Below are positions 23,659 through 32,516 of a stretch of DNA of 33,376 nucleotides, one piece after another. The notes under the pieces are model-generated. The model had not been told where the DNA came from. It did no database searches and saw nothing but the letters and a program-made list of their open reading frames with translations. Position numbers and translations under genes: made by a program. How positions within the stretch are numbered: the first letter of the stretch is position 1; the number at the start of each line of letters is the position of its first letter. Source of the stretch: Hymenobacter amundsenii (GTDB lineage: Bacteria > Bacteroidota > Bacteroidia > Cytophagales > Hymenobacteraceae); contig NZ_NIRR01000038.1 in assembly GCF_002204745.1 (NCBI RefSeq), positions 1 through 33,376 on the forward strand. Direction: 5' to 3'.

Positions 23659-24040
23659 CAGTGTTACCACAGGATGACGGGCCCCTACGACTTTAGCTTG
23701 CAACCCTACACTGTCTTCCTTCCTCAATCGAGCGCGCAAGTGGTGCAGACGCAGCAGTGAAACCTGTGCGGCAGTTTGCATATGGTCCCGATGGTCGTGG
23801 GTTCAGTTCCTGGCGAGAGTCTCCGTCATTACCCGCAACAACCGCAGGCTTAGCAAACAGCTGCTGCCTAGCTTTTCTGCTTTATTGCCTGCTTTTAGCA
23901 TCGCGTAAACCCTAGTGCGCTGGTATCCAAACATTCGACGCCTTCTATATAAGTACGAGGAGTATCCCACTTCTTCTGTTGCCGCGCCGATAGTGCTTTC
24001 AGGCAGAACAGGTTGTGCCTAATTACCCTACTTTTAGCCG

Positions 24041-25324
24041 ATGGGCATATACGTGATAGTACTGCGCTTGCTGGCGTGGTTGGTTTTTCTGGTGTTGCTC
24101 CCTCTTGGTGTCACCGGGCGGAACGAGCGCGAATGGCCTGCCGGGGGGGCAGTTCTAGTTGACCAGCAGGGAAGGATATGGGAAGCCGCCCAGCGGGGCC
24201 TCTGGCTCCGTGAGGGTACCAGGAAAACCCAGTTCACCACCCGCAACGGCTTGAGCAACGACACCGTTACGGCACTCGCCCAGGATGCCAGCGGCCAGGT
24301 ATGGGTGGGCACGCGCGAAGGGCTGCTGGTGTACGAAGGGGCTGAATTTCGGGAAATCAGCTACGCGCAGGGACTGCCCAGCAAGCACATTACGGCGCTT
24401 TACCAGTCACCCGGGAGTGACTTCTGGATTGCGACCAGTGCCGGCGCGTTGCGCTACGCCGGTGGTCGCCTGGAGCCGGTAACGGCCCTGCGCGGCACCG
24501 CCGTCGCGTTTGTCGGCGAGGATGCCCACAGCTGGGTGTTCGTCACAAGTCAGGGCATCCGGCGCCTGCCGAAAGAGCAGCCGGTTAGCTGGCAGTGGCT
24601 GGGCTGGACGGCGGGCGGGCTCCTGTTGACGGGTGGCGCCCTGTGGGGTGGCTGGCAGTGGCGCCAAGGACAGCAGGTGCGGCTGCGCCTGGCCCAAACC
24701 GAGCAGCGGGCCCTGCTGGCCCAGATGAACCCGCACTTCATCTTCAACTCCCTGCAGTCCATTCAGAACTACATCCTGCGGCAGCAGGCCGAGGCCGCGC
24801 AGCACTACCTCACCCGGTTCGGCGGGCTGATGCGGCTGATTCTGGAGCAGTCGCGCCAGCCGCTGCTCCCGGTGCGGGCCGAGCTGAGCATGCTGCGCAG
24901 CTACCTGGAGCTGGAGGCCCTGCGCTTTGAGGGGCAGTTCACCTACCAAGTAGCGGCCGACGATGCCCTGCTGGACGAGGAGATTCCCGCCATGCTCCTG
25001 CACCCCTTCGTGGAGAATGCCGTGTGGCACGGCCTGGCCCACCAAGCCGGCCGGGGCCACATCGAGGTGCGCCTGACCCGGGAAGCCGATTACCTGGTGG
25101 CCGTGGTGCAGGACAACGGGGTGGGCCGCCAGCGCGCGGCCGGGCAGCCGGGCAACCACGCGGGCTACCCGTCCCGGGGCTCGGCCATTATGGAGGAACG
25201 GATTGCGCTGCTGAACCGGCAGGCACACCGCCCCATCACCGTCGTTATCACAGACCTGGGCAGTTCGGATTCCCTGCCCCAGGGCACCCGCGTGGTGGTC
25301 CGCATCCCGCGCCTGCACTCCTGA
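24041..25324 (+). CDS. LytS-type histidine kinase with short propeller-repeat sensor
   Basis: A 427-aa membrane kinase. An N-terminal hydrophobic segment (5-24) is followed by an extracytoplasmic region of about 140 residues with two-component-regulator propeller repeats (GRIWEAAQRGLWLRE, GQVWVGTREGLLVYEG, DFWIATSAGALRYAG), then TM2 (187-206). The His_kinase domain has QMNPHFIFNSLQSIQNYILR (His232), HPFVENAVWHG and QDNGVGR. Full-length members of this class carry some 14 repeats; only about four are present, so the sensor is much reduced. Its stop precedes the regulator GTG by 27 bp, forming a two-gene operon. Confidence 0.9.
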   Translation: MGIYVIVLRLLAWLVFLVLLPLGVTGRNEREWPAGGAVLVDQQGRIWEAAQRGLWLREGTRKTQFTTRNGLSNDTVTALAQDASGQVWVGTREGLLVYEGAEFREISYAQGLPSKHITALYQSPGSDFWIATSAGALRYAGGRLEPVTALRGTAVAFVGEDAHSWVFVTSQGIRRLPKEQPVSWQWLGWTAGGLLLTGGALWGGWQWRQGQQVRLRLAQTEQRALLAQMNPHFIFNSLQSIQNYILRQQAEAAQHYLTRFGGLMRLILEQSRQPLLPVRAELSMLRSYLELEALRFEGQFTYQVAADDALLDEEIPAMLLHPFVENAVWHGLAHQAGRGHIEVRLTREADYLVAVVQDNGVGRQRAAGQPGNHAGYPSRGSAIMEERIALLNRQAHRPITVVITDLGSSDSLPQGTRVVVRIPRLHS

Positions 25325-25351
25325 TTGTCCATCTTTCCCACGCGTCTGCCC

Positions 25352-26092
25352 GTGACCCGCACCATCCTCATCGACGACGAAACCAACACCCGCGAGGCGC
25401 TGCGGAACCTGCTGCAGCACTACTGCCCCGACGTGACCATCATCGGCGAAGCGGCTTCGGCGGAAGCAGGCCTGCAGCTGCTGCGCGAGCAAACGCCCGA
25501 CCTGCTGTTTCTGGACGTGGAAATGCCGCTGGGCTCGGGCTTCGATTTGCTCGACATGCTGGGCACGGCCTCATTCGACATCATCTTCACCACCGCCCAC
25601 GACCGGTATGCGTTGCGGGCCATCAAGTTTTGTGCCCTCGACTACCTGCTCAAGCCCGTGGGCGTGGCCGAGCTGCGCGAGGCCGTGGCGAAAGCCCAGC
25701 GCCAGCAAGCCCCCGTGGCCGCCCAGCTGCACACGTTTCAGGACAACCTGCGCGAGCGCAACGGCCCGGCGGGCAAGGTGGTGCTGCCCACCATGCAGGG
25801 CTTCGAGGTCGTGGACGTGGCCCGCGTGGTGCGCTGCCAGGCCGACGACAACTACACGCTGTTCGTGCTCGAAGGCAAGGAGAAAATCCTGGTCAGCCGC
25901 ACGCTGAAGGAATACGAGGAGCTGTTCAGCGACTACGGCTTCATCCGCATTCACCAGTCCCACCTCATCAATGCGGCCCATGTGAAGCGCTACATCAAGG
26001 GCAGCGGCGGCTACGTGCAGCTCAGCGACGACTCCATTATCGAAGTGTCCCGCCGCAAAAAGGACGAGCTGATGAAGCGGTTCGGGGCGTGA
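25352..26092 (+). CDS. LytTR-family response regulator
   Basis: A 246-aa protein from GTG 25352 (MTRTILIDDETNTREALRNL); a TTG start at 25325 is possible but adds an unlikely leader. Receiver residues 3-118 include DDE at 8-10, Asp55 in LLFLDVEMP, FTTAHDRYAL and LLKPVGVAEL. The LytTR domain (about 140-240) has VDVARVVRCQADDNYTLFVL, SRTLKEYEELF and FIRIHQSHLINAAHVKRYIK. It is the partner of the kinase directly upstream. The ABC transporter operon begins about 300 bp downstream, beyond a hairpin element, and is a plausible target by position alone. Confidence 0.93.
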   Translation: MTRTILIDDETNTREALRNLLQHYCPDVTIIGEAASAEAGLQLLREQTPDLLFLDVEMPLGSGFDLLDMLGTASFDIIFTTAHDRYALRAIKFCALDYLLKPVGVAELREAVAKAQRQQAPVAAQLHTFQDNLRERNGPAGKVVLPTMQGFEVVDVARVVRCQADDNYTLFVLEGKEKILVSRTLKEYEELFSDYGFIRIHQSHLINAAHVKRYIKGSGGYVQLSDDSIIEVSRRKKDELMKRFGA

Positions 26093-26115
26093 ACGGAATA
26101 GCTAATAGGCTCTTC

Positions 26116-26232
26116 AGAACGTCATGCTGAGCGCAGCCGACGCATCTCTACCGAGGAAGTAACTCCATCGATTGGATCACTCCCCCGGTAGAGATGCGTC
26201 GACAAGCGGACGCCAGATGAGCATGACGTTCT
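26116..26232. mobile_element. 117-bp MITE-like inverted-repeat element
   Basis: Terminal arms AGAACGTCATGCT (26116-26128) and AGCATGACGTTCT (26220-26232) are perfect complements. A second inner pair, GACGCATCTCTACC and GGTAGAGATGCGTC, is also perfect, leaving a central loop of about 34 bp. It has no coding capacity and ends in a T-run, so it can act as a bidirectional terminator between the regulator gene and the ABC operon. The shape fits a non-autonomous MITE; no target-site duplication is obvious. Confidence 0.75.
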
Positions 26233-26399
26233 TTTTTAGCTCACATTGCTCTTGCCGCTCGCCCACCCGTACCGGATTCTCGCTGGCGGCTACCACTTAC
26301 TCATTTCACCTTGCGGGGCGGCTCGGAGTGGAGGATGTTTGTCCCAGAAAAGCGCGTGGCAGCTGCCGCGACACCACCCTTTCACTCCCGACCTGCACT

Positions 26400-27296
26400 A
26401 TGGAACTGACTATCAAAAATCTGTCGAAAACCTACCCCAACGGGGTGAAGGCCCTCGACAACGTGAATTTGACCATCCCGCAGGGCATGTTTGGGCTGCT
26501 CGGGTCCAACGGCGCCGGCAAAAGCTCGCTGATGCGCACCATTGCCACGCTGCAGGCCCCCGACAGCGGCAGCATCCACCTCGACGCCATCGACGCGCTG
26601 CACGACCAGATGGCCCTGCGCCGGGTGCTGGGCTACCTGCCCCAGGAGTTTGGGGTGTACCCGCGGGTGTCGGCCGAAGACCTACTCGACCACATGGCCG
26701 TGGTGAAAGGCATCGTACACCGCGGCGAGCGGCGCGAGACGGTGAAGGCCCTGCTCGAGCAAACCAATCTCTACGAGGTGCGCAAGCGCAGCATCAGCAC
26801 GTTTTCGGGCGGCATGAAGCAGCGCTTCGGCATTGCCCAGGCCCTCATCGGCAACCCGCTGCTCATCATCGTGGACGAGCCCACGGCTGGCCTCGACCCC
26901 GGCGAGCGCAACCGCTTCTACAACCTGCTGAGCGAAATCGGCGAAAATATCATCGTCATTCTGAGCACGCACATCGTCGACGACGTGCGCGAGTTGTGCC
27001 GCAACATGGCCATCATCAACGAAGGGCGGGTGCTGTTTGCCGGGCAGCCCCAGGCCGCCATGCACGCACTGAAGGGCCGCGTCTGGGAGCGCACCATTGA
27101 GAAGGCTGAGTTGGCCGAGTACCAGCAGGAATACGCCGTGATATCGACCAAGCTGCTGGCCGGGCAGCCGCTGCTGCACGTGGTGGGCGACGAGCTGGGG
27201 GCCGCCGGCTTCCAGGCCGTGGAGCCCAGCCTCGAAGACGTGTTTTTCTCCACCATCCAAGGGAAAGCCGCACAGTCAATTCTCGTCCACGCCTAA
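26400..27296 (+). CDS. ABC transporter ATP-binding protein
   Basis: A 298-aa ATPase from ATG 26400 (MELTIKNLSKTYPNGVKALD). Walker A is GSNGAGKS (35-42), the Q-loop is YLPQEFGVYP, the signature FSGGMKQR (about 134-141) and Walker B LLIIVDEPTAGLD, followed by an H-loop in ILSTHIVDD. The roughly 80-residue C-terminal extension is common in ABC-2 type exporters. A start at 26172 would run through the MITE-like element and is rejected. The permease-peptidase fusion begins 12 bp after its stop, so the two form one transporter. The cargo is unknown. Confidence 0.93.
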   Translation: MELTIKNLSKTYPNGVKALDNVNLTIPQGMFGLLGSNGAGKSSLMRTIATLQAPDSGSIHLDAIDALHDQMALRRVLGYLPQEFGVYPRVSAEDLLDHMAVVKGIVHRGERRETVKALLEQTNLYEVRKRSISTFSGGMKQRFGIAQALIGNPLLIIVDEPTAGLDPGERNRFYNLLSEIGENIIVILSTHIVDDVRELCRNMAIINEGRVLFAGQPQAAMHALKGRVWERTIEKAELAEYQQEYAVISTKLLAGQPLLHVVGDELGAAGFQAVEPSLEDVFFSTIQGKAAQSILVHA

Positions 27297-27308
27297 GCCC
27301 GCCCGCTC

Positions 27309-30300
27309 ATGTTCACTGCCTTCCTTCGCTTCGAGCTGGCCACCTGGCGCAAGCACCCGCTCACGTACATCTTCCTCGCCGTCACCTTCGGGATGACGTT
27401 TCTGGCCATGCTCTGGCCCAACCTGCAGATGGGCCAGGACCTGCGCAACCTGCACGTCAACGCCCCTTTTGCCATCCTGAGCCGGGCCGGGGCCATGACC
27501 ATGCTGTGCCTGCTCTTCATCACCGCCATCATGGCCAGCACGGCCACCCGCGACTCGGGTTCGGGCTACGCGCCGGTGCTGTACGCCGCGCCGCTGGAAA
27601 AGGGCGGCTACCTCTGGGGCCGCTTTGTCGGCGGCGTGCTGGTGGCCGTGCTGGCCCTGCTAGGCGTGCTGCTGGCCATTGTGCTGGGCACGCCGCTCAG
27701 CGACCAGGCCCGGGTGGGTTCGTTTGAGCTGGCGCCCTACCTGCAGGCCTTTGGCTTGTTTATCGTGCCCAACGTGGTGCTGGCCGGCGCCATCATCTAC
27801 TGCCTCACGGTGCTGACGCGCAACACGGTGTACGCCTTTATCGCGGCCTTGGGCCTGCTGGTGGGCTTTCTGCTGGTGGGCCTGCTCACGCCCAACCTGG
27901 AAACGCCGGCCAGCGTGCTGCTGCTCGACCCCTTCGGCCTGCGCACCCTTCACGCCCTGACCAAGTACTGGACGGTATCGGAAAAAAACACCCAGGTGCT
28001 AGCTTTGGCCGGACCGCTGTTCACCAACCGGCTGGTGTGGCTCGGCATTGCCGGCGCCCTGATGGGCCTGACCCACGGCGTGTTCTCCTTCACCACCTCG
28101 ACCGGCACCGCCAAAAAGCGCCGGCTGGCCGACGCCCCGGCTCCGGTGCGGACCTCAACTCCCACGCCCCGGCCCCGGGTGCAGCCCCGGCACGACCGCG
28201 GCGCGGCCCTGGTGCAGCTCACGCAGCAGGTTCGGCTGGACTTGCTGGGCATTCTCAAGAGCGTACCGTTCTGGCTACTGCTCGGGCTGGGCGTGGTGAA
28301 CCTGCTCAGCATCGCGGCCACGGCCTCGGAGCGGGAAGGCGGACACTTCTTCCCCGTTACCTACACCATGCTCGACCTGATTAACGGCACGTATGGGCTG
28401 TTTGTGATAGCCGTGCTGGTGTACTACGGCGGGGTGCTGGTGTGGAAAGAGCAGGACGCCCGCCTCGACGGCATCCTCGACGCTTCGCCGCGTCCTTCCT
28501 GGGTGCCCTACGCGGCCAAGATGCTGGCCCTGGTGTTCATTGCGGCCCTGCTGACGAGCGTGGGGGTGCTGGTGTGCGTGGCGGCGCAGGCGCTGCAGGG
28601 CTACACCAACTTCGAGTGGAGCCTGTACGGGAAAGCCGTGTTCGGCATTGAGTTCACCCGGTACGTGATGGTGGCCGTGGGCACGGTGTTTCTGCACGTG
28701 CTGCTGCGCAACAAGTTCCTGGCGTACGGCCTGACGGTGGCCATCATCCTGTTCCAAAGCATCAGTGGCGCGGCCCTGGACTGGAACAACAACCTGCTGC
28801 GCTTCGCCGACACCCCCGCCTTCACCTACTCCGACATGAACGGCTTCGGGCCTTTTGCCGAAAGCATCGTGTGGTTTAAGCTGTACTGGGCGGCCTTTAC
28901 GGTGCTGCTGGCGGCCCTCACGGCCGGGCTGTGGGTGCGGGGCCGGGCCGTGGGCGGGGCCTTCAGCGGTTCGCAGCTGCGGCAGGGCTTCACCCCGGTG
29001 CTGCGGGCAATGGCTGCCACCGGCCTGCTGGCCTGGCTGGGCCTGGGCGGCTGGATTCACTACAATACCAACGTGCGCAACGACTACGCCACGGCGGCCG
29101 GCGAGCAGCAAGTACAAGCCGACTACGAAAAGCAGTACAAGCGCTACGAGCGGGCGCCCCAGCCCCGCGTGACGGCCGTGAGCCTGCAGGTAGCCCTCAC
29201 GCCTGAAGCCCGAGCCGTGCAGGTGCAAGGCCAGTTGACGCTCGTTAACAAAACCAGCCGCCCGCTCGACACCCTGCGCCTATCCTATGGCTCTTACCTG
29301 GAAGACTACCGGTTCCGAATTCCCGGCGCCCGACCCGTGCTCGACGACCAGCGCCTGCGCTTCCGCAGCTTCGCCCTGCGGCCGGCCCTGGGTCCCGGCG
29401 ACTCGCTCGTGCTGAGCTACTCAGCCCACTACCGCGCCCGGGGCTTCGAAAACAAGGTTTCCCGCCCCCTGATCAACGGCAACGGCACCTTTCTCAACAA
29501 CTTCGAGCTGGCACCCACCATCGGCTATACCCGCAATCTGGAACTGGAAAGCGCTACCGACCGGGCTAAATTCAACCTGCCCGAGCGGCCCCGCATGGCT
29601 CCGCAGCGCGACAGCGCCGCCTACGCCAACACCTACATTTCGACCGACGCCGACCGCCTGCGCTTCGAAGCCACCGTGAGCACCAGCCCCGACCAGATTG
29701 CCGTGGCCCCCGGGGCCCTGGTGAAGGAATGGCAGCAGCACGGCCGCCGCTACTTCCACTACCGCCTGGCCGCGCCGGTGCTCAACTTCTACTCCATCAC
29801 CTCGGCCCGCTACCAGGTGCGGCGCGAAAAGCTGAACGGCGTGGACCTGGAAATCTACTACCATGCCGCCCACCCCTACAACGTGGGCCGCATGATGCGC
29901 TCGATGCGCGCGTCGGTGGCCTACTACGGCCAGCAGTTCGGGGCCTACCCCCAGCAGCAGGCCCGCATCATCGAGTTTCCGCGCTACCAGCAGTTTGCCC
30001 AGGCCTTTCCGGGCACCATGCCCTACTCCGAAGGCCTCGGCTTCATCGCCCAGCCCAGCCCCGAAGACCACGACGTAGACCGTACCTACCGCGTGGTGGC
30101 CCACGAAATGGCCCACCAGTGGTGGGGCCACCAGGTTACCGGAGCGGCCGTGCAGGGCGCTACCTTCCTGTCGGAGTCGGTGTCGGAATATCTCTCGGTG
30201 CTGATGCTGGAACAACTCTACGGCCCGGCGCGGGTGCTGACGCTGCGGCGCTACGCCCTCGATTTTTACCTGCGCGGCCGGGCTTCCGAGAAGGTACGCG

Positions 30301-30887
30301 AGCTGCCCCTGCTCTACAACGAAGACCAGCCCCACATCCACTACGCCAAAGGCTCGCTGGCCCTGTACTCGCTGCGCAGCTACCTGGGCGAACAACGCCT
30401 CCACAGCGCGCTGGCCCAGTTCATGCGCGACTACCAGGGCCGCCCCGCGCCCTACCCCAACTCCGAGAACTTGTACGGCTACCTGCTGCGGGCTGCCCCC
30501 GACTCGCTGCACTACTTCGTGCAGGACCAGCTCAAGCGCATCACGCTCTACGATAATCAGGTGCAGGAAGTCGCCTACCAGAAGCTCCCCGACGGCCGCT
30601 ACCAGGCCATTATCCAACTGGAAGCGCACAAGCGCTACGCCAACGAGCTGGGCAAGGAAACCGAAGCGCCTTTGCACGACTACATCGACGTGGCGCTGTA
30701 CGGCACGGCCAATCAGATGCTGTACCGCCAGCGGGTGGTGGTGACAGGCCCCCGCAAAGTCCTGAAGGTAATCGTGCCCGCCGTTCCGCAAAAAGCCGTC
30801 ATCGACCCAGATCTGCTGCTCGTTGACCGCCGGCCGGAGGACAACAGCCGCGCCGCCATTGAAATTGGCCGGCAGTCAGGCCATTGA
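27309..30887 (+). CDS. ABC-2 permease fused to M1-family aminopeptidase
   Basis: A 1192-aa fusion. The N-terminal half (about 1-580) has two sets of six or so membrane helices, typical of ABC-2 permeases, joined by a basic, proline-rich linker (about 265-300). After the last helix (about 565-582) comes an M1 peptidase-like region with a beta-sandwich part (590-800) and a catalytic part with HEMAHQWWGHQ (His932, Glu933, His936) and a distal Glu956 in LSESVSEYLS. I count 19 residues between the second His and that Glu, against 18 in classical M1 enzymes; this seems normal for the fused family. Tyr-containing active-site segments appear intact. It presumably faces the periplasm and may process a transported or envelope substrate. 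It is operonic with the ATPase and ends before a perfect palindrome. Confidence 0.93.
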   Translation: MFTAFLRFELATWRKHPLTYIFLAVTFGMTFLAMLWPNLQMGQDLRNLHVNAPFAILSRAGAMTMLCLLFITAIMASTATRDSGSGYAPVLYAAPLEKGGYLWGRFVGGVLVAVLALLGVLLAIVLGTPLSDQARVGSFELAPYLQAFGLFIVPNVVLAGAIIYCLTVLTRNTVYAFIAALGLLVGFLLVGLLTPNLETPASVLLLDPFGLRTLHALTKYWTVSEKNTQVLALAGPLFTNRLVWLGIAGALMGLTHGVFSFTTSTGTAKKRRLADAPAPVRTSTPTPRPRVQPRHDRGAALVQLTQQVRLDLLGILKSVPFWLLLGLGVVNLLSIAATASEREGGHFFPVTYTMLDLINGTYGLFVIAVLVYYGGVLVWKEQDARLDGILDASPRPSWVPYAAKMLALVFIAALLTSVGVLVCVAAQALQGYTNFEWSLYGKAVFGIEFTRYVMVAVGTVFLHVLLRNKFLAYGLTVAIILFQSISGAALDWNNNLLRFADTPAFTYSDMNGFGPFAESIVWFKLYWAAFTVLLAALTAGLWVRGRAVGGAFSGSQLRQGFTPVLRAMAATGLLAWLGLGGWIHYNTNVRNDYATAAGEQQVQADYEKQYKRYERAPQPRVTAVSLQVALTPEARAVQVQGQLTLVNKTSRPLDTLRLSYGSYLEDYRFRIPGARPVLDDQRLRFRSFALRPALGPGDSLVLSYSAHYRARGFENKVSRPLINGNGTFLNNFELAPTIGYTRNLELESATDRAKFNLPERPRMAPQRDSAAYANTYISTDADRLRFEATVSTSPDQIAVAPGALVKEWQQHGRRYFHYRLAAPVLNFYSITSARYQVRREKLNGVDLEIYYHAAHPYNVGRMMRSMRASVAYYGQQFGAYPQQQARIIEFPRYQQFAQAFPGTMPYSEGLGFIAQPSPEDHDVDRTYRVVAHEMAHQWWGHQVTGAAVQGATFLSESVSEYLSVLMLEQLYGPARVLTLRRYALDFYLRGRASEKVRELPLLYNEDQPHIHYAKGSLALYSLRSYLGEQRLHSALAQFMRDYQGRPAPYPNSENLYGYLLRAAPDSLHYFVQDQLKRITLYDNQVQEVAYQKLPDGRYQAIIQLEAHKRYANELGKETEAPLHDYIDVALYGTANQMLYRQRVVVTGPRKVLKVIVPAVPQKAVIDPDLLLVDRRPEDNSRAAIEIGRQSGH

Positions 30888-30923
30888 GGTGTTCTCTCGC
30901 TCCCAAGAAGTGGAAATCAAACC

Positions 30924-30959
30924 CAGTTCCTGCAGGCCATTAATGGCCTGCAGGAACTG
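30924..30959 (+). terminator. Perfect 36-bp palindrome after the ABC operon
   Basis: CAGTTCCTGCAGGCCATT is followed directly by its exact reverse complement, so the arms are 18 nt each with no spacer. It starts 37 nt after the stop codon and is followed by TTACTTTT. It is a very strong terminator-type hairpin and would work on either strand. Confidence 0.8.
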
Positions 30960-31054
30960 TTACTTTTAAAATGGCTTCACTTTCCAGTATTTGCTGAAAG
31001 GGTGGCTGTCGTGCAAGCCATGCGTGGAAGGCTCGATGCTAGGTGGAAAGTCAA

Positions 31055-31087
31055 ACCCCTGTCTGGAGCTGACCTATGGCCAGGGGT
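31055..31087 (+). repeat. Hairpin related to the palindrome at 30924
   Basis: ACCCCTG pairs with CAGGGGT around 19 nt. It is preceded by GTGGAAAGTCAAACCC (31043), nearly identical to GTGGAAATCAAACCC (30910) before the 36-bp palindrome. The two look like related small hairpin units 130 bp apart. Confidence 0.5.
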
Positions 31088-31125
31088 GAGGCGTGTTGTA
31101 AGTAGCGGTTGACCACCAGACGGGT

Positions 31126-31359
31126 CTACAGGGGTGCTCCTCCCCCATTCACGCGCAGCAGGTGCGGGTGGGTGTGCGGTAGCGCCTGGCGCTGGCCCAG
31201 GATGTGGGCACGTTCGAGGTGGGCGAAGGATGCCCTCAGATTTTGGCGGCTAGTGGCGGCGCGGACAGCTGGCAACTCGGCGTGGTAATACAGGCGCAGG
31301 CGGGAAGGGAGGCGGAAGTTGAGCGGGGTGTAAGTGGCTCGGCCAGGTGGTGCCCGCAC
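31126..31359 (-). pseudogene. Truncated DUF3703-like gene
   Basis: A 77-codon minus-strand frame. After a few residues it reads LNFRLPSRLRLYYHAELPAV, then a helix, then FAHLERAHILGQRQALPHTH, then PHLLRVNG. The HLERAHILGQ…H…H core is what I know as DUF3703. Full-length members continue for some 40 residues beyond the histidines, but here the frame runs out into GGGAPL and a stop, and no other frame carries the missing end. It is therefore likely a 3'-truncated remnant, though a genuinely short form is possible. The function is unknown. Confidence 0.5.
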
Positions 31360-31454
31360 AATCTACGCAACACCGGAAAAGGCTGAAACAGCCCTGGCGG
31401 CAACCCACTTACGGAAGTAACTGCGTAGGTGGAATGTCTCTGCTGTTTCTATTC

Positions 31455-32429
31455 ATGCGCTTTCAGTTCACTATTGTCTTATTTCTGGGGTTGTTGCCTC
31501 TCCTTGTTCACGCTCAATCGGATAGCACCCGGGTGAGCAGTGACCACCTGATTGCCTACACCTTTGCCAACGATGCCTTTCTGCGCACGGATTACTACTT
31601 CACGCAGGGCATGACACTGCTACTGGTGAGCCCCGCGCTGCAGCATTCGCCGGTTAACCGTATTCTCGGATTGGTACCGGCGGGCAGTATCCTGCACCAC
31701 GGCATCCAATTGCACTACGATGGCTTCACGCCCCTGCGCATTCAGGACCCCTTCATTCGGGTCGGCGACCGACCCTACGCTTCCTACATTTACGCTGACC
31801 TGCTGCGCGTGGCCAGCCACCCCACCCGGCGCCTGCGCGTAACCACGGCCTTCAACGTGGGCGTTCTGGGGCCGGCGGCCGGGGCCAAAGGCTTTCAAAC
31901 CAAGATTCACGAGCTGCTAGGGGCCCCCACGCCGCGCGGGTGGGACTATCAGGTGCAGACCGACGTGGTGCTGGGCTACGAAGCCCGGCTGGAAAAGCAG
32001 TTGCTAGCCGTTGGTCGCGGCCTGGAGGTGAATGGTGCGGCTAGTGCCTCGCTGGGTACCCTGCAGACCTATGCCGGTGTCGGCGCAACGCTGCGGCTGG
32101 GGGTGCTGCAGCCCGCTTTGGCGACGCTGGGCGTGGTTAACCGGACCAGCCGGGTTGGGCAGCGCCAGGTGCAGGCCTACGGGGAGGCGCAGGTGGAAGG
32201 CCGGGTGGTGGGCTACAACGCCACGCTGCAGGGCGGGCTGTTCAACCGTAACAACCCGTACGTGCTTTCCGCCGCGGCCGTCCGGCGGACTGTCGCCCGC
32301 AGCACGGCTACGCTGGGGCTGGGCTACGCCGGCTTTCGCCTGGAAGGTTCGCTTACAGGCATTTCGCCGGAATTCAGCGGGGCCCGCTGGCATCGCTGGA
32401 CGATGCTGGGGATACGGGTCGCTTTCTAA
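31455..32429 (+). CDS. LpxR-like lipid A 3'-O-deacylase family protein
   Basis: A 324-aa outer-membrane barrel from ATG 31455; residues 1-20 are a signal peptide (MRFQFTIVLFLGLLPLLVHA). Signature motifs of the LpxR/DUF2219 family are present: FANDAFLRTDYYFTQG (Asn39, Asp40 and the T/Y cluster), VGDRPYASYIYADL, GVLGPAAGAKGFQTKIHELL (His in the active-site region) and DYQVQTDVVLGYEARLEK. Family members remove the 3' acyl chains of lipid A, modifying the outer leaflet. Longer starts at 31434 or 31347 are less likely. It appears to be a single gene, 568 bp after the ABC operon. Confidence 0.85.
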   Translation: MRFQFTIVLFLGLLPLLVHAQSDSTRVSSDHLIAYTFANDAFLRTDYYFTQGMTLLLVSPALQHSPVNRILGLVPAGSILHHGIQLHYDGFTPLRIQDPFIRVGDRPYASYIYADLLRVASHPTRRLRVTTAFNVGVLGPAAGAKGFQTKIHELLGAPTPRGWDYQVQTDVVLGYEARLEKQLLAVGRGLEVNGAASASLGTLQTYAGVGATLRLGVLQPALATLGVVNRTSRVGQRQVQAYGEAQVEGRVVGYNATLQGGLFNRNNPYVLSAAAVRRTVARSTATLGLGYAGFRLEGSLTGISPEFSGARWHRWTMLGIRVAF

Positions 32430-32516
32430 ATGGGATGGCCCAAGCGCGGTATAGGCTCTTAATTCGGACCAAGGGTGCTTCACTAGGTACAGCAGCGGCC
32501 GAGGCAGCATGTAGCG

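Larger units (their letters stand above)
23158..24040. other. 883-bp gene-free region
   Basis: No gene is supported between the divergent kinase genes. The region holds a 10-bp stem hairpin (23192-23224), repeat copy R13, and an AT-rich patch near 23270-23355 that may carry promoters. Open frames here are arginine- and proline-rich with no family resemblance. A GGTTCAGTTCC string at about 23800 looks like a tRNA T-loop, but no tRNA fold can be built around it. Confidence 0.5.

Noticed and set aside
23785..23825. tRNA gene
   Set aside because: GGTTCAGTTCC resembles a T-loop, but the flanking bases do not form a T-stem, and no acceptor or anticodon arm can be drawn.
26172..26399. N-terminal extension of the ABC ATPase
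   Set aside because: It reads through the MITE-like hairpin; the family start matches ATG 26400.
32461..32475. Reverse-strand copy of the dispersed repeat (TTCGGACC)
   Set aside because: Only eight bases resemble the core, and no CGTTTAC block accompanies them.
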